Shown here: positions 1 to 9,710 of the stretch, piece by piece
Numbering within the stretch: the first letter of the stretch is position 1
Layout: every line of letters begins with the position of its first letter
From: Rhodocyclaceae bacterium
GTDB taxonomy: Bacteria; Pseudomonadota; Gammaproteobacteria; Burkholderiales; Rhodocyclaceae
Assembly (NCBI GenBank): GCA_030681195.1
Contig: JAUXXJ010000021.1
Span: 1 to 55,098, forward strand
Reading direction: 5' to 3'
DNA length: 55,098 nt
Notes under the pieces: generated by a model
What the model was told of the DNA's origin: nothing
Database searches by the model: none
The model's input: only the letters and a program-made list of their open reading frames with translations
Translations under genes and position numbers: made by a program

Positions 1-141
1 GAGATGGTGATGCCGGGCGACAACGTGCAGATGACGGTCAAGCTGATTGCCCCGATTGCGATGGAAGATGGCCTGCGCTTCGCGATCCGCGAAGGCGGCC
101 GCACTGTCGGCGCCGGCGTCGTCGCTAAAATCATCGAGTAA
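1..141 (+). CDS. tuf: Elongation factor Tu, C-terminal fragment
   Basis: The window opens inside the last 46 codons of a reading frame that ends with TAA at 139-141. The residues ([15 protein letters not shown], then [16 protein letters not shown], ending KIIE) are those of EF-Tu domain 3, the GTPase that brings aminoacyl-tRNA to the ribosome. The position just before rpsJ fits the end of the str operon (rpsL-rpsG-fusA-tuf). The 5' end lies outside the window. Confidence 0.96.
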   Translation, partial: EMVMPGDNVQMTVKLIAPIAMEDGLRFAIREGGRTVGAGVVAKIIE

Positions 142-144
142 TAC

Positions 145-173
145 TTGCATCAATCACGAAAGGGCGGCATAAT
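145..173 (+). promoter_or_regulatory. Possible promoter of the S10 operon overlapping the tuf terminator
   Basis: TTGCAT at 145-150 and CATAAT at 168-173 are 17 bases apart. The -10 matches consensus at 5 of 6 positions and the -35 only weakly. No better promoter is visible in the short stretch between the terminator and rpsJ. If real, the -10 lies in the terminator loop. Confidence 0.35.
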
Positions 174-189
174 CTCGCCCTTTCGTTTT
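157..189 (+). terminator. Rho-independent terminator after tuf
   Basis: A perfect 10-bp stem (CGAAAGGGCG at 157-166, CGCCCTTTCG at 176-185) with a 9-base loop is followed by TTTT. It lies 16 bases after the tuf stop and should end the str operon before rpsJ. Confidence 0.9.
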
Positions 190-230
190 AAACGGGCCAA
201 CTGCCCGGAATTGTTCTTTAAGGAATGACA

Positions 231-542
231 ATGCAAAGCCAAAAAATCCGCATTCGTCTCAAGGCGTTCGATTATCGCTTGATCGATCAGTCAGCACTTG
301 AGATTGTGGATACCGCAAAGCGTACAGGTGCCGTTGTTCGCGGACCTGTTCCGTTGCCTACCCGTATTGAGCGCTATAACATCTTGCGCTCGCCCCACGT
401 CAATAAAACATCCCGTGACCAGTTCGAAATCAGAACGCATCTGCGTCTAATGGACATCATTGATCCAACAGACAAGACGGTTGATGCCCTGATGAAGTTG
501 GATCTTCCTGCTGGTGTGGATGTCGAGATCAAACTTCAATAG
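231..542 (+). CDS. rpsJ: 30S ribosomal protein S10 (NusE)
   Basis: S10 is a small-subunit head protein and, as NusE, also joins NusB in transcription antitermination. The product is 103 residues, the usual length, and begins [19 protein letters not shown]. An upstream in-frame ATG at 225 directly abuts the AGGA at 221-224, whereas ATG 231 has a 6-base spacing, so 231 is chosen. It is the first gene of the S10 operon and is followed by a 73-base gap before rplC. Confidence 0.96.
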   Translation: MQSQKIRIRLKAFDYRLIDQSALEIVDTAKRTGAVVRGPVPLPTRIERYNILRSPHVNKTSRDQFEIRTHLRLMDIIDPTDKTVDALMKLDLPAGVDVEIKLQ

Positions 543-615
543 TTTGTTGATCTAATCTGTTTCGTTTGTTGTTAGTGCAAGTCCAGCCAATCGCAGCTGG
601 TTCTAGGAGAATAAA

Positions 616-1269
616 ATGAGTTTAGGCCTTGTAGGACGCAAGGTCGGCATGACACGCATTTTTACGGATGACGGTTCAACTGTCCCCGTAACGGTGCTGG
701 ATGTGTCGAACAACCGCGTCTCACAGATAAAGTCGCCGGATTTGGATGGCTATTCAGCCGTTCAAGTTACATTCGGGAAGCGTCGCGCTACGCGTGTCAA
801 TAAAGCAGCCGCCGGGCATTTCGCCAAGGCAGGCGTTGAGGCGGGTGATGCGATTCTGGAGTTTCGCGTCCCCAATGATGCTCTGACCAGCTTTAAGCTG
901 GGTGACGTTTTGCCTGCTTCTATGTTCGTTGTCGGGCAAAAGGTTGATGTAAGCGGTACCTCGATTGGTAAGGGCTTTGCTGGTGCTATCAAGCGCCACA
1001 ACTTCTCGTCGAACCGTGCATCACATGGCAACTCTGTTTCTCACAATGCCCCGGGTTCGATTGGCATGGCGCAAGATCCTGGTCGCGTATTTCCGGGCAA
1101 GCGGATGGCAGGCCATCTAGGCGATGAGAAGTGCACTACGCTTAATCTTGAAGTCGTGCGCATTGACGAAATGCGTCAATTGCTGCTAGTCAAGGGCGCG
1201 GTTCCTGGTGCTCGAGGTGGTGATGTCGTCATAAGGCCGGCTGTGAAGTCGTCCAGTAACGCGAATTGA
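616..1269 (+). CDS. rplC: 50S ribosomal protein L3
   Basis: L3 is an early-assembly 23S rRNA-binding protein near the peptidyl transferase centre. The 217-residue product begins [16 protein letters not shown] and contains the conserved loop [15 protein letters not shown], including the glutamine-bearing [18 protein letters not shown] stretch that is methylated in some bacteria. AGGAGA precedes the start at a good distance. It is the second gene of the S10 operon, 7 bases before rplD. Confidence 0.97.
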   Translation: MSLGLVGRKVGMTRIFTDDGSTVPVTVLDVSNNRVSQIKSPDLDGYSAVQVTFGKRRATRVNKAAAGHFAKAGVEAGDAILEFRVPNDALTSFKLGDVLPASMFVVGQKVDVSGTSIGKGFAGAIKRHNFSSNRASHGNSVSHNAPGSIGMAQDPGRVFPGKRMAGHLGDEKCTTLNLEVVRIDEMRQLLLVKGAVPGARGGDVVIRPAVKSSSNAN

Positions 1270-1276
1270 GGCGCCC

Positions 1277-1897
1277 ATGGAACTGAAAATTATTAATGAA
1301 CAGGGGCAGTCTGGCTCAACGGTCAATGTGTCTGATGCATTGTTTGGCCGCGAGTACAACGAGTCTCTGGTGCATCAGGTGGTAGTTGCCTATCAGGCAA
1401 ATGCTCGCGCCGGCAATCGTGCGCAAATGACACGTTCCGAGGTAAGGCACAGCACGAAAAAGCCTTGGCGTCAAAAGGGTACCGGTCGTGCGCGTATCGG
1501 TACAACCGCAAGTCCGTTGTGGCGCGGCGGTGGTCGCGCTTTTCCGAATAGTCCGGATGAGAATTTCTCCCATAAGGTCAATCGGAAGATGTATCGGGCT
1601 GGTATTGCAGCAATTCTGTCGCAATTGGCCAGAGAAGATCGCTTGGTCGTCGTGGAAAGCTTTGCGGTTGATGCGCCGAAAACTAAAATGGTCGCCCAGA
1701 AATTGAAGAACCTTGGCATCGATTCAGCGCTCTTGGTTACGGAAAGTCTTGATGACAATCTCATGCTGGCCGCACGCAATTTGCCGAATCTGTTGGTGCT
1801 GGAGCCCAAGCATGTTGACCCTCTCTCGCTGATTCGCTTCCCGCGCGTGATTGTTACGAAGGCGGCGCTGGAGAAATTTGAGGAGTTGCTGGGATGA
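1277..1897 (+). CDS. rplD: 50S ribosomal protein L4
   Basis: L4 binds 23S rRNA, lines the exit tunnel and in enterobacteria represses the S10 operon. The 206-residue product carries the conserved extended loop [15 protein letters not shown] followed by [15 protein letters not shown]. Its last four bases overlap the start of rplW (ATGA at 1894), which suggests translational coupling. No enterobacterial-type L4 leader target was recognised upstream of rpsJ. Confidence 0.97.
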   Translation: MELKIINEQGQSGSTVNVSDALFGREYNESLVHQVVVAYQANARAGNRAQMTRSEVRHSTKKPWRQKGTGRARIGTTASPLWRGGGRAFPNSPDENFSHKVNRKMYRAGIAAILSQLAREDRLVVVESFAVDAPKTKMVAQKLKNLGIDSALLVTESLDDNLMLAARNLPNLLVLEPKHVDPLSLIRFPRVIVTKAALEKFEELLG

Positions 1898-2208
1898 ACG
1901 CCGAACAAAATAAACAAGAGCGGCTTATGCAGGTTTTGCTTGCGCCGCAAATCTCTGAAAAGGCTACGATGCTTGCCGAGAAAAGCAATCAGGTCGTATT
2001 TATTGTGACGCCTGATGCGACAAAACCGGAAATCAAGGCGGCGGTCGAGTTGCTGTTCAAGGTAAAGGTGAATTCTGTCCAGGTGGCTAATGCCAAGGGT
2101 AAGCAGAAGCGCTTTGGCAAGATGCAGGGCCGCAGAAGTGATGTCCGCAAAGCATTCGTCTGTCTTGCGCAAGGTCAGGAAATCAATTTCGCGGAAGGGG
2201 TGGCATAA
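1894..2208 (+). CDS. rplW: 50S ribosomal protein L23
   Basis: L23 sits at the tunnel exit and docks trigger factor and SRP. The 104-residue product contains the family core [16 protein letters not shown] and ends with a [20 protein letters not shown] stretch. It starts on an ATG overlapping the rplD stop and ends directly before the rplB start. Confidence 0.96.
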   Translation: MNAEQNKQERLMQVLLAPQISEKATMLAEKSNQVVFIVTPDATKPEIKAAVELLFKVKVNSVQVANAKGKQKRFGKMQGRRSDVRKAFVCLAQGQEINFAEGVA

Positions 2209-3036
2209 ATGGCCCTCGTTAAAGTTAAGCCAACTTCAGCTGGTCGGCGTGCGCTCGTCAAGGTGGTGCATCCGAACCTGCATAAAGGTAGCCCCCATGC
2301 GGCGCTGGTTGAAAAGCAGTCGAATACTGCAGGGCGAAATAATCATGGTCATATCACCACGCGCCACAAAGGTGGTGGACATAAGCAGCACTATCGCCTA
2401 ATTGATTTCAAGCGCAATAAGGATGGGATTGTCGCCAAGGTTGAGCGCTTGGAATACGACCCCAACCGTTCTGCAAACATCGCACTGCTTTGTTATGCGG
2501 ATGGCGAGCGCCGTTACATCATTGCCCCAAAGGGAATGGTTGTCGGGCAGGAAGTAATGAGCGGACCGGAAGCGCCAATCAAGTCCGGCAATACATTGCC
2601 AATTCGCAATATTCCGGTTGGTAGCACGATTCATTGCATTGAGATCATGCCAGGCAAAGGCGCACAATTCGCACGTGCTGCAGGAACTTCCGTTCAGTTG
2701 CTCGCACGCGAAGGAACCTATGCCCAGGTGCGCATGCGCTCAGGTGAAATTCGTCGCATTCATGTTGACTGTCGCGCCACGATTGGTGAGGTGGGTAACG
2801 AGGAAAATAACCTGCGCAAGATTGGCAAGGCTGGTGCAAACCGCTGGCGCGGTATTCGGCCAACCGTTCGTGGAACGGCTATGAACCCGGTTGATCACCC
2901 ACATGGTGGTGGTGAGGGCCGTACTGGCGAGGGACGTGTTCCCGTCAGTCCTTGGGGTCAGCCAGCCAAAGGCTATCGTACCCGCAGTAACAAGCGCACG
3001 GACAACATGATTGTTCAGCGTCGCCACAAGCGATAA
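2209..3036 (+). CDS. rplB: 50S ribosomal protein L2
   Basis: L2 is required for subunit association and peptidyl transfer. The 275-residue product has the canonical [18 protein letters not shown] stretch near residues 45-62 and the conserved C-terminal [14 protein letters not shown] segment with the functionally important histidine. Its start abuts the rplW stop with no gap. Confidence 0.98.
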   Translation: MALVKVKPTSAGRRALVKVVHPNLHKGSPHAALVEKQSNTAGRNNHGHITTRHKGGGHKQHYRLIDFKRNKDGIVAKVERLEYDPNRSANIALLCYADGERRYIIAPKGMVVGQEVMSGPEAPIKSGNTLPIRNIPVGSTIHCIEIMPGKGAQFARAAGTSVQLLAREGTYAQVRMRSGEIRRIHVDCRATIGEVGNEENNLRKIGKAGANRWRGIRPTVRGTAMNPVDHPHGGGEGRTGEGRVPVSPWGQPAKGYRTRSNKRTDNMIVQRRHKR

Positions 3037-3046
3037 GAGGTAAAAC

Positions 3047-3322
3047 ATGGCACGTTCAATTAAAAAAGGCCCATTTGTCGATGGTCATCTGCTGAACAAG
3101 GTAGATGCAGCCAAAGCCACTAATGACAAGCGTCCTATCAAAACCTGGTCACGTCGCTCCACAGTACTTCCGGATTTCATCGGCTTGACCATCGCAGTGC
3201 ATAACGGCAAACAGCATATACCTGTCTATGTTTCTGAGAACATGGTGGGCCATAAGCTTGGCGAGTTTGCTCTGACGCGTACCTTCAAGGGTCACGCGGC
3301 AGGCAAGAAAGCAAAGAAGTAA
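3047..3322 (+). CDS. rpsS: 30S ribosomal protein S19
   Basis: S19 forms the head complex with S13 and contacts tRNA. The 91-residue product begins [19 protein letters not shown] and has the signature [26 protein letters not shown] precedes the ATG. It lies 10 bases after rplB. Confidence 0.97.
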   Translation: MARSIKKGPFVDGHLLNKVDAAKATNDKRPIKTWSRRSTVLPDFIGLTIAVHNGKQHIPVYVSENMVGHKLGEFALTRTFKGHAAGKKAKK

Positions 3323-3332
3323 GGATATGACC

Positions 3333-3662
3333 ATGGAAACAAATTCAATCCTGCGTGGTGTAAGACTGTCCGCCCAAAAGGGACGCTTGGTAGCTGACCT
3401 TGTGCGCGGAAAGACCGTTGAGCAAGCGCTCAACATTCTGGCTTTCTCGCCTAAAAAGGGCGCTGTGATCGTCAAGAAGGTCTTGGAGTCGGCTATTGCC
3501 AACGCAGAACACAACAATGGCGCAGATATTGATGCCTTGAAGGTCACCAACATACATGTTGAGCAGGGCGCCGTATTGAAGCGCTTTACTGCACGTGCCA
3601 AAGGTAGAGGTAACCGCATTAGCAAACAAACCTGCCACATTTATGTGACAGTCGGCGAATAA
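3333..3662 (+). CDS. rplV: 50S ribosomal protein L22
   Basis: L22 lines the peptide exit tunnel and contacts all 23S rRNA domains. The 109-residue product begins [19 protein letters not shown]. An upstream ATG at 3327 lies only one base after AAGGA (3321-3325), while ATG 3333 has a 7-base spacing and gives the usual N-terminus, so 3333 is preferred. The tunnel-loop segment [17 protein letters not shown] is intact. Confidence 0.95.
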   Translation: METNSILRGVRLSAQKGRLVADLVRGKTVEQALNILAFSPKKGAVIVKKVLESAIANAEHNNGADIDALKVTNIHVEQGAVLKRFTARAKGRGNRISKQTCHIYVTVGE

Positions 3663-3671
3663 GGGGCTCAC

Positions 3672-4541
3672 ATGGGACAAAAGATTCATCCGACCGGCTT
3701 CCGACTGTCTGTCACACGTGACTGGTCATCGCGCTGGTTCGCTAATTCGAAGGCATATGCCGGGATGTTGCAGGAAGACATCGCCGTCCGTGACTACCTG
3801 AAGAAGAAGTTGGCGCACGCATCTGTTGGGCGCGTTGTGATTGAGAGACCAGCTAAAAATGCGCGCGTAACTGTTTACAGTGCGCGCCCTGGTGTTGTCA
3901 TCGGAAAAAAAGGTGAAGACATTGAACAATTGAAGGCCGAGCTGCAGCGTCGTATGGGTGTGCCGGTTCATGTCAATATTGAAGAAATCCGCAAGCCGGA
4001 AACTGATGCTCAGCTGATCGCAGACTCAATCGCTCAGCAACTAGAAAAGCGGATCATGTTTCGCCGCGCTATGAAGCGTGCGATGCAGAACGCGATGCGC
4101 CTGGGGGCGCAGGGTATCAAGATAATGAGTGCGGGGCGCTTGAATGGTGCTGAAATTGCTCGTACTGAGTGGTACCGCGAGGGACGTGTGCCTTTGCATA
4201 CGCTACGTGCTGAGATTGACTATGGTACGTCTGAAGCCAAAACGACCTACGGCATTATCGGTATCAAGGTTTGGGTGTTTAAAGGCGAAAATGTTGCGCG
4301 CGGTGATGCTCTGATCAGCAGCAATCCGGATGGTGCCGATGAGGAAGCAAAGCGCGGACGTCGTAATGCCAACGAAGGCGATAACAAGGCTCCAGGCGCG
4401 CGCCGTCCAGCCAGGAAAGCCGATGCACCCACAGGTACAGTGAAAACGGAAAGTCCAGCCGATGGTGCCGCCAAGCCCCCGGTCAAACGAGTTAGAAAAT
4501 CGACGACACCCAAGTCTGCCGGTGCGGAAGTCAAGGAGTAA
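3672..4541 (+). CDS. rpsC: 30S ribosomal protein S3 with long C-terminal extension
   Basis: S3 is a head protein at the mRNA entry site. The 289-residue product starts [20 protein letters not shown] and has the KH-domain signature [14 protein letters not shown], followed by the C-terminal domain ending near [12 protein letters not shown]. About 70 further residues rich in Ala, Lys, Arg, Pro and Glu follow. The E. coli protein is about 233 residues, so the tail is unusually long. The frame is clean and rplP follows after 6 bases. Confidence 0.97.
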   Translation: MGQKIHPTGFRLSVTRDWSSRWFANSKAYAGMLQEDIAVRDYLKKKLAHASVGRVVIERPAKNARVTVYSARPGVVIGKKGEDIEQLKAELQRRMGVPVHVNIEEIRKPETDAQLIADSIAQQLEKRIMFRRAMKRAMQNAMRLGAQGIKIMSAGRLNGAEIARTEWYREGRVPLHTLRAEIDYGTSEAKTTYGIIGIKVWVFKGENVARGDALISSNPDGADEEAKRGRRNANEGDNKAPGARRPARKADAPTGTVKTESPADGAAKPPVKRVRKSTTPKSAGAEVKE

Positions 4542-4547
4542 TGAATC

Positions 4548-4961
4548 ATGTTGCAACCAGCACGCAGAAAGTATCGAAAAGAGCACAAGGGCCGCAATAC
4601 TGGCTTGGCGACACGTGGTGCCAAGGTTAGTTTCGGTGAGTATGGGCTGAAGGCTACCGCTCGTGGCCGTTTGACAGCGCGTCAGATTGAGGCAGCGCGT
4701 CGCGCAATGACGCGCCACATCAAACGTGGCGGCCGTATCTGGATACGTATTTTCCCGGATAAGCCTATTTCGGAGAAGCCTGCCGAAGTTCGTATGGGTA
4801 ACGGCAAGGGCAACCCGGAGTATTGGGTTGCAGAAATTCAGCCGGGAAAAGTTTTGTATGAAATGGATGGCGTGAATGAAGCGCTGGCGCGCGAGGCCTT
4901 TGCACTGGCTGCAGCGAAGCTGCCGATCGCGACCACATTTGTAATGCGCCACCTGGGGTAA
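4548..4961 (+). CDS. rplP: 50S ribosomal protein L16
   Basis: L16 organises the A-site tRNA binding region of the large subunit. The 137-residue product begins [19 protein letters not shown] and contains [20 protein letters not shown] and [16 protein letters not shown], both typical of the family, including the arginine region that is hydroxylated in some bacteria. It is followed after 3 bases by rpmC. Confidence 0.97.
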   Translation: MLQPARRKYRKEHKGRNTGLATRGAKVSFGEYGLKATARGRLTARQIEAARRAMTRHIKRGGRIWIRIFPDKPISEKPAEVRMGNGKGNPEYWVAEIQPGKVLYEMDGVNEALAREAFALAAAKLPIATTFVMRHLG

Positions 4962-4964
4962 AAA

Positions 4965-5159
4965 ATGAAGGTTAGCGATCTAAGACAGAAAAACGATGAG
5001 GATCTGGCAAAAGAGTTGCTAGATCTGCGCAAAGCCCAGTTCTCGCTACGTATGCAACTGGCTACTCAGCAATTGAGCAATACGAGCCAGGTTGGCAAGC
5101 TGCGTAAAGACATCGCCAGAATCAAAACCATCCAGCAGGAAAGGGCGACAGAAAAATGA
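4965..5159 (+). CDS. rpmC: 50S ribosomal protein L29
   Basis: L29 is a small two-helix protein beside L23 at the tunnel exit. The 64-residue product begins [19 protein letters not shown] and has the family segment [15 protein letters not shown] followed by [14 protein letters not shown]. Its stop overlaps the rpsQ start (ATGA at 5156). Confidence 0.95.
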   Translation: MKVSDLRQKNDEDLAKELLDLRKAQFSLRMQLATQQLSNTSQVGKLRKDIARIKTIQQERATEK

Positions 5160-5425
5160 GCGAAGCAACTCAGGCGATGCGGCGCGTTCTCGAGGGACGT
5201 GTCGTCAGCGACAAGATGGACAAGACAGTTACTGTCCTTATTGAGCGCCGTGTTAAGCACCCCGTGATTGGTAAAATCATGCTGCGTTCGAAGAAGTATC
5301 ACGCTCACAACGAGTCGCCATCAGCGGCAACAGGTGATCTGGTGCAAATTGAAGAATGCGCACCTCTGTCGAAAACCAAAGCTTGGCGTGTTGTCAAGGT
5401 GTTGGAAAAGGCACGAGTTGTTTAA
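5156..5425 (+). CDS. rpsQ: 30S ribosomal protein S17
   Basis: S17 is a primary 16S rRNA binder with an OB fold. The 89-residue product contains [20 protein letters not shown] and [20 protein letters not shown], both diagnostic. It overlaps rpmC by 4 bases and is the last gene of the S10 operon. A 156-base gap with a promoter follows. Confidence 0.96.
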   Translation: MSEATQAMRRVLEGRVVSDKMDKTVTVLIERRVKHPVIGKIMLRSKKYHAHNESPSAATGDLVQIEECAPLSKTKAWRVVKVLEKARVV

Positions 5426-5432
5426 ATAATTG

Positions 5433-5462
5433 TTGACAATCGGAATCCGGCGGATTTAAAAT
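5433..5462 (+). promoter_or_regulatory. Sigma-70 promoter of the spc operon
   Basis: TTGACA at 5433-5438 is a perfect -35 box. TAAAAT at 5457-5462, with an 18-base spacer, is a good -10 box. The site lies in the 156-base gap between rpsQ and rplN, which matches an independent start for the spc genes. The leader of about 110 bases shows no obvious terminator. Confidence 0.7.
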
Positions 5463-5581
5463 CGTCGGCTTTCGTTTTCACAAGTTATTGCAGATGCGAT
5501 AACTACGCCAAGTCCCCGGCAATTAGTGGGGTTCCAAAACTGATTCGGTACAAACTGTGCCGGGTTAAGTTGGAGAGAAAA

Positions 5582-5950
5582 ATGATCCAGATGCAGTCTC
5601 GGCTCGACGTGGCCGATAATACTGGTGCGCGTTCGGTAATGTGCATCAAGGTGATGGGTGGTTCTAAGCGCCGCTATGCGGGCGTTGGTGACATCATCAA
5701 GGTCAGCATCAAAGATGCTGCCCCCCGGGGTCGCGTTAAAAAAGGCGAAGTCTACAGTGCGGTCGTCGTTAGGACCGCAAAGGGTGTCCGCCGTTCTGAT
5801 GGTTCCTTGATCAAGTTTGATGGCAATGCAGCGGTGCTGCTCAACAACAAGCTGGAGCCGATTGGTACGCGTATTTTTGGGCCAGTGACGCGTGAATTGC
5901 GTGGTGAGCGATTCATGAAGATCGTCTCGCTTGCCCCTGAAGTGCTCTAA
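5582..5950 (+). CDS. rplN: 50S ribosomal protein L14
   Basis: L14 forms intersubunit bridges with 16S rRNA. The 122-residue product begins [20 protein letters not shown], the standard N-terminus and length. A TTG four codons upstream (5570) is in frame but overlaps the ribosome-binding site GGAGAG at 5572-5577, so ATG 5582 is chosen. It is the first gene of the spc operon. Confidence 0.96.
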   Translation: MIQMQSRLDVADNTGARSVMCIKVMGGSKRRYAGVGDIIKVSIKDAAPRGRVKKGEVYSAVVVRTAKGVRRSDGSLIKFDGNAAVLLNNKLEPIGTRIFGPVTRELRGERFMKIVSLAPEVL

Positions 5951-5967
5951 GGGTACGGAGAAGAGAC

Positions 5968-6285
5968 GTGGAGAAAATTCGCAAAGGCGATGAGGTTGTT
6001 GTGGTCACCGGGCGTGACAAGGGCAAGCGCGGTGGTGTGGTCGAGTGTCTCGATGATTCGATGTTGCTGGTTTCCGGCATCAATCGTGTCAAGAAGCATG
6101 TTCGCCCGAATCCCATGAAGGGAGAGCAGGGTGGCATTATCGAAAAAGAGATGCCGATCCATGCTTCCAATGTGGCCCTGTTCAATTCGGCGACCAGCAA
6201 GGGCGACCGGGTGGGCATCAAGGTGCTTGAGGATGGTCGCAAGGTCAGGTTCTTCAAGTCCAATGGCGAACTGGTAGAGGCATAA
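5968..6285 (+). CDS. rplX: 50S ribosomal protein L24
   Basis: L24 initiates 50S assembly. The 105-residue product starts on GTG (5968) after GGAGAAG and begins [20 protein letters not shown], a KOW motif. The segment [20 protein letters not shown] is typical of the family. It lies 17 bases after rplN and 8 bases before rplE. Confidence 0.96.
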   Translation: MEKIRKGDEVVVVTGRDKGKRGGVVECLDDSMLLVSGINRVKKHVRPNPMKGEQGGIIEKEMPIHASNVALFNSATSKGDRVGIKVLEDGRKVRFFKSNGELVEA

Positions 6286-6293
6286 GGATAGTC

Positions 6294-6836
6294 ATGGCGC
6301 GATTGCAGGAATATTACAAAAGCGAAGTTTCTCCGAAGTTGCGAGAGCAGTTCGGTTATGCATCTGTTATGGAGGTGCCGCGTATCACCAAGATCACCTT
6401 GAACATGGGTGTGGGTGAGGCGGTGGCTGACAAGAAGGTGTTGGAAAATGCCGTGGGTGACATGACGAAGATCGCCGGCCAGAAGCCGGTGGTCACCAAG
6501 GCGCGAAAAGCGATTGCCGGATTCAAGATCCGTGAGGGTTACCCGATTGGCTGTATGGTGACCTTACGCGGCACACGAATGTTCGAGTTTCTCGATCGCT
6601 TGATAAGTGTTGCCATCCCGCGTATCCGCGACTTCCGTGGGGTGCCGGGCAATAAGGGGTTTGATGGGCGTGGCAACTACAACATTGGCGTTAAAGAGCA
6701 GATTATTTTCCCTGAGATTGAGTACGACAAGATCGACGTACTCCGCGGGATGAATATCAGCATCACGACGACGGCTAAAACTGATGCGGAAGCAAAGGCG
6801 TTGCTTTCTGCGTTCAAGTTCCCTTTCAAGAACTGA
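6294..6836 (+). CDS. rplE: 50S ribosomal protein L5
   Basis: L5 binds 5S rRNA and contacts P-site tRNA. The 180-residue product has the hallmark [15 protein letters not shown] near the N-terminus and [20 protein letters not shown] in the C-terminal half. Length and motifs are normal. Seven bases separate it from rpsN. Confidence 0.97.
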   Translation: MARLQEYYKSEVSPKLREQFGYASVMEVPRITKITLNMGVGEAVADKKVLENAVGDMTKIAGQKPVVTKARKAIAGFKIREGYPIGCMVTLRGTRMFEFLDRLISVAIPRIRDFRGVPGNKGFDGRGNYNIGVKEQIIFPEIEYDKIDVLRGMNISITTTAKTDAEAKALLSAFKFPFKN

Positions 6837-6843
6837 GGGATTC

Positions 6844-7149
6844 ATGGCAAAACTTTCAATCAAAAATCGCGAAGCGAAGCGTACCAAGACCGTCGCAAAG
6901 TTTGCGGCTAAGCGCGCTGAGCTGATGGCTATCATTGACAATGCGCAGATAGATGATGATGCGCGGATGGAAGCCCGGATGAAATTACAACAGTTGCCGC
7001 GTGATGCGAGCCCGGTGCGCCAGCGTAGGCGTTGTGCGCTGACGGGGCGTCCGCGTGGTGTCTTCAAGAAATTCGGTCTGTGCCGGCTTAAGTTGCGTGA
7101 GTTTGCGATGCGTGGCGAAGTTCCGGGTATGACCAAGGCCAGCTGGTAA
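6844..7149 (+). CDS. rpsN: 30S ribosomal protein S14 (zinc-free type)
   Basis: S14 is a late-assembling head protein. The start at ATG 6844 gives 101 residues beginning [20 protein letters not shown]. The frame is open further upstream but that would run into rplE. The core [21 protein letters not shown] shows the cysteine-poor long form that does not use a four-Cys zinc site. Confidence 0.96.
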   Translation: MAKLSIKNREAKRTKTVAKFAAKRAELMAIIDNAQIDDDARMEARMKLQQLPRDASPVRQRRRCALTGRPRGVFKKFGLCRLKLREFAMRGEVPGMTKASW

Positions 7150-7159
7150 GGAGAATCGT

Positions 7160-7555
7160 ATGAGCATGACCGATCCAGTTGCAGATATGTTGACGCGCAT
7201 CCGCAATGGCCAAATGGCAGAGAAGCTTGGCGTCACAATGCCATCCTCTAAGTTGAAAGAGTCTATTGCCCAAGTGTTGAAGGATGAGGGTTATATCGAG
7301 AGCTTTGTTGTTCGCAAGGATGGTAGCAAGGCAGAGCTTGATATCGAACTCAAATACTACGCCGGCCGTCCGGTGATTGAGCGTATTGAACGAGTATCGC
7401 GCCCTGGTCTGCGTATTTATCGTGGCAAGGAAGATTTGCCAAAAGTACTGAATGGTTTGGGCGTTGCTATCGTTTCGACACCCAAGGGTGTCATGACCGA
7501 CCGTAAGGCGCGCAGCGTCAATGTCGGCGGCGAAGTGTTGTGCATCGTCGCATAA
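7160..7555 (+). CDS. rpsH: 30S ribosomal protein S8
   Basis: S8 binds the central domain of 16S rRNA and represses spc-operon translation in E. coli. The 131-residue product begins [19 protein letters not shown] and ends with [20 protein letters not shown], the conserved RNA-binding end. AAGGAG precedes the start. Confidence 0.97.
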   Translation: MSMTDPVADMLTRIRNGQMAEKLGVTMPSSKLKESIAQVLKDEGYIESFVVRKDGSKAELDIELKYYAGRPVIERIERVSRPGLRIYRGKEDLPKVLNGLGVAIVSTPKGVMTDRKARSVNVGGEVLCIVA

Positions 7556-7567
7556 GGAGTGGGTTAA

Positions 7568-8101
7568 ATGTCACGTGTAGCTAAAAACCCAGTGAGTTTG
7601 CCGAAGGGTGTTGAAGTATCCCTGACGGATTTAAATATTACCGTGAAGGGTCCGCTGGGTAGCCTTACCCAGTTCATTCTTCCAAGCGTTGCGGTGGTCA
7701 AGGAAGGTGAAAGCCTGGTGTGTCGTGCTGTCGACGGAAAGCCAAATGCCTCAGCAATGTCGGGAACCATGCGGGCTTTGCTTGGAAATATGGTGACAGG
7801 CGTAACCAAGGGGTTCGAGAAAAAGCTCAATCTGGTTGGCGTGGGATACAAGGCACAAGCACAAGGAGCGAAACTCAATCTGTCGCTTGGGTTTTCTCAC
7901 CCTGTGGTTCACGACATGCCGAATGGCATCAAAGTTGAGACCCCCACTCAGACAGAAATTCTGATCAAGGGCATCGATCGTCAATTGGTTGGTCAAGTTG
8001 CGGCTGAAGTCCGTGCATATCGTTCTCCTGAACCTTACAAGGGTAAGGGAGTACGTTATTCCGACGAAGTAGTCGTTATCAAAGAAACCAAGAAGAAGTA
8101 A
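7568..8101 (+). CDS. rplF: 50S ribosomal protein L6
   Basis: L6 lies near the sarcin-ricin loop and the GTPase factor site. The 177-residue product begins [17 protein letters not shown] and ends with [17 protein letters not shown], the conserved C-terminal signature. The 45-base gap to rplR shows no gene or clear hairpin. Confidence 0.97.
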   Translation: MSRVAKNPVSLPKGVEVSLTDLNITVKGPLGSLTQFILPSVAVVKEGESLVCRAVDGKPNASAMSGTMRALLGNMVTGVTKGFEKKLNLVGVGYKAQAQGAKLNLSLGFSHPVVHDMPNGIKVETPTQTEILIKGIDRQLVGQVAAEVRAYRSPEPYKGKGVRYSDEVVVIKETKKK

Positions 8102-8146
8102 GTTTGCTCGGCTAACGGGTAGGAAAACAGGGTAAGGAATCAAGAC

Positions 8147-8500
8147 ATGGACAAGAAAGAAGCTCGTTTGCGCAGGGCGCGCAAAACCCGCGCCAAGATC
8201 GCTGAGCTAAAGGTTGTCAGGTTGTGCGTTTATCGGACAAATTGCCACATTTACGCGCAGATTTATTCCGGTTGTGGGACGAAAGTGTTGGCCGCTGCCT
8301 CGACGGTAGAGGCTGATGTTCGAAAGCAGATTCCCAACGGCGGTAATGTTGACGCTGCAAAAGCAGTGGGTAAGTTAATTGCTGAGCGTGCTGTGGCACA
8401 GGGATTGAACGAGGTTGCCTTCGATCGTTCCGGGTTCAGATTCCATGGTCGGGTCAAGGCCCTGGCCGAAGCAGCCCGTGAGAACGGGTTGAAGTTTTAA
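8147..8500 (+). CDS. rplR: 50S ribosomal protein L18
   Basis: L18 delivers 5S rRNA with L5. The 117-residue product begins [18 protein letters not shown] and ends [19 protein letters not shown], both characteristic. AAGGA lies upstream of the start. The usual [15 protein letters not shown] strand is present near residues 27-37. Confidence 0.96.
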   Translation: MDKKEARLRRARKTRAKIAELKVVRLCVYRTNCHIYAQIYSGCGTKVLAAASTVEADVRKQIPNGGNVDAAKAVGKLIAERAVAQGLNEVAFDRSGFRFHGRVKALAEAARENGLKF

Positions 8501-8521
8501 GCCGCAGAGAGCGAGATCGAA

Positions 8522-9052
8522 ATGGCTAAACCGCAAAACAAGAAACAGCAACAGGCTACCGAAGAGCGCGATGATGGTTTGCGCGAAAAGATGGTGGCTA
8601 TTAATCGTGTCACGAAGGTCGTTAAGGGTGGTCGCATTCTCGGCTTTGCTGCCCTGACCGTTGTTGGTGATGGCGATGGTGGTATTGGTATGGGCAAAGG
8701 CAAGGCGCGCGAGGTGCCAGTCGCTGTTCAGAAGGCAATGGATGAAGCCCGCCGCAAGCTGGCGAAGGTCAAGCTGCGTGATGGCACGCTGCATCATTCC
8801 GTCACAGGTAAGCATGGCGCCACGACCGTATTGATGTCCCCGGCAGCAGCAGGTACCGGCGTGATTGCTGGCGGCCCGATGCGTGCGGTCTTCGAGGTGA
8901 TGGGGATTACTGATGTGGTTGCTAAAGCGATTGGCTCTACCAATCCTTACAACCTTGTCCGGGCCACCATCAGTGGCTTGATGGCGATGAGTACGCCCGC
9001 CGAGATTGCTGCCAAGCGTGGCAAGAGCGTGCAGGACATTCTGGAGGCTTAA
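8522..9052 (+). CDS. rpsE: 30S ribosomal protein S5
   Basis: S5 supports decoding fidelity and mRNA unwinding at the entry pore. The 176-residue product has the double-stranded RNA-binding fold segment [18 protein letters not shown], the glycine-rich [20 protein letters not shown], and the C-terminal [13 protein letters not shown]. It ends 2 bases before rpmD. Confidence 0.97.
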   Translation: MAKPQNKKQQQATEERDDGLREKMVAINRVTKVVKGGRILGFAALTVVGDGDGGIGMGKGKAREVPVAVQKAMDEARRKLAKVKLRDGTLHHSVTGKHGATTVLMSPAAAGTGVIAGGPMRAVFEVMGITDVVAKAIGSTNPYNLVRATISGLMAMSTPAEIAAKRGKSVQDILEA

Positions 9053-9054
9053 TC

Positions 9055-9237
9055 GTGGCGGACAAAAAAATCAAGGTAACGCTGATTAAAAGCGTAATCG
9101 GGACCAAGCAGGATCATCGTGCCACGGTGCGGGGTCTGGGTTTGCGTCGTATCAATCACACTAATGAGCTGCAGGATACCCCTGCGGTTCGCGGCATGAT
9201 CAAGAAGGTCGCCTATCTCGTGAAGTGCGAGGGTTAA
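9055..9237 (+). CDS. rpmD: 50S ribosomal protein L30
   Basis: L30 is a short protein present in only part of the bacteria. The 60-residue product starts on GTG (9055) and carries [19 protein letters not shown] followed by [20 protein letters not shown], the full family signature. It sits 2 bases after rpsE and 4 bases before rplO. Confidence 0.95.
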   Translation: MADKKIKVTLIKSVIGTKQDHRATVRGLGLRRINHTNELQDTPAVRGMIKKVAYLVKCEG

Positions 9238-9241
9238 TAAG

Positions 9242-9691
9242 ATGCAACTCAATAAATTGAAACCCGCTGAAGGGTCAAAGCACGCTAGCAAGCGTCCGGG
9301 TCGTGGTATCGGCAGTGGCTTGGGAAAAACCGGTGGTCGTGGTCATAAGGGCCAGAAATCCCGTGCAGGTGGCTTCCACAAGGTTGGTTTCGAGGGCGGT
9401 CAGATGCCTTTGCAGCGTCGATTGCCTAAGCGTGGCTTTGTATCGCTGACAGCTGGCAAGAATGTCGAAGTTCGTCTTTCAGAGATTGAAAAGCTACCCG
9501 TGCAAGATGTGGATATGCTGACATTACTGCAAGCAGGCATTATCCCTATTGGTGCATTATCAGCAAAGGTGATTCTTTCGGGCAAACTGACTCGTAAGGT
9601 TAACCTCAAGGGTATTGGTGCGACCAAAGGTGCTCGTGCCGCGATTGAAGCAGTCGGCGGTTCTGTCGCTGATATTGCTGCTGCAACCTAA
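9242..9691 (+). CDS. rplO: 50S ribosomal protein L15
   Basis: L15 is a late-assembly protein. The 149-residue product begins [20 protein letters not shown], has the glycine-rich [17 protein letters not shown] stretch, and LPKRGF near the middle. The position between rpmD and secY is the conserved spc order. Confidence 0.97.
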   Translation: MQLNKLKPAEGSKHASKRPGRGIGSGLGKTGGRGHKGQKSRAGGFHKVGFEGGQMPLQRRLPKRGFVSLTAGKNVEVRLSEIEKLPVQDVDMLTLLQAGIIPIGALSAKVILSGKLTRKVNLKGIGATKGARAAIEAVGGSVADIAAAT

Positions 9692-9710
9692 GTTTAGGAA
9701 GTCATAGATC

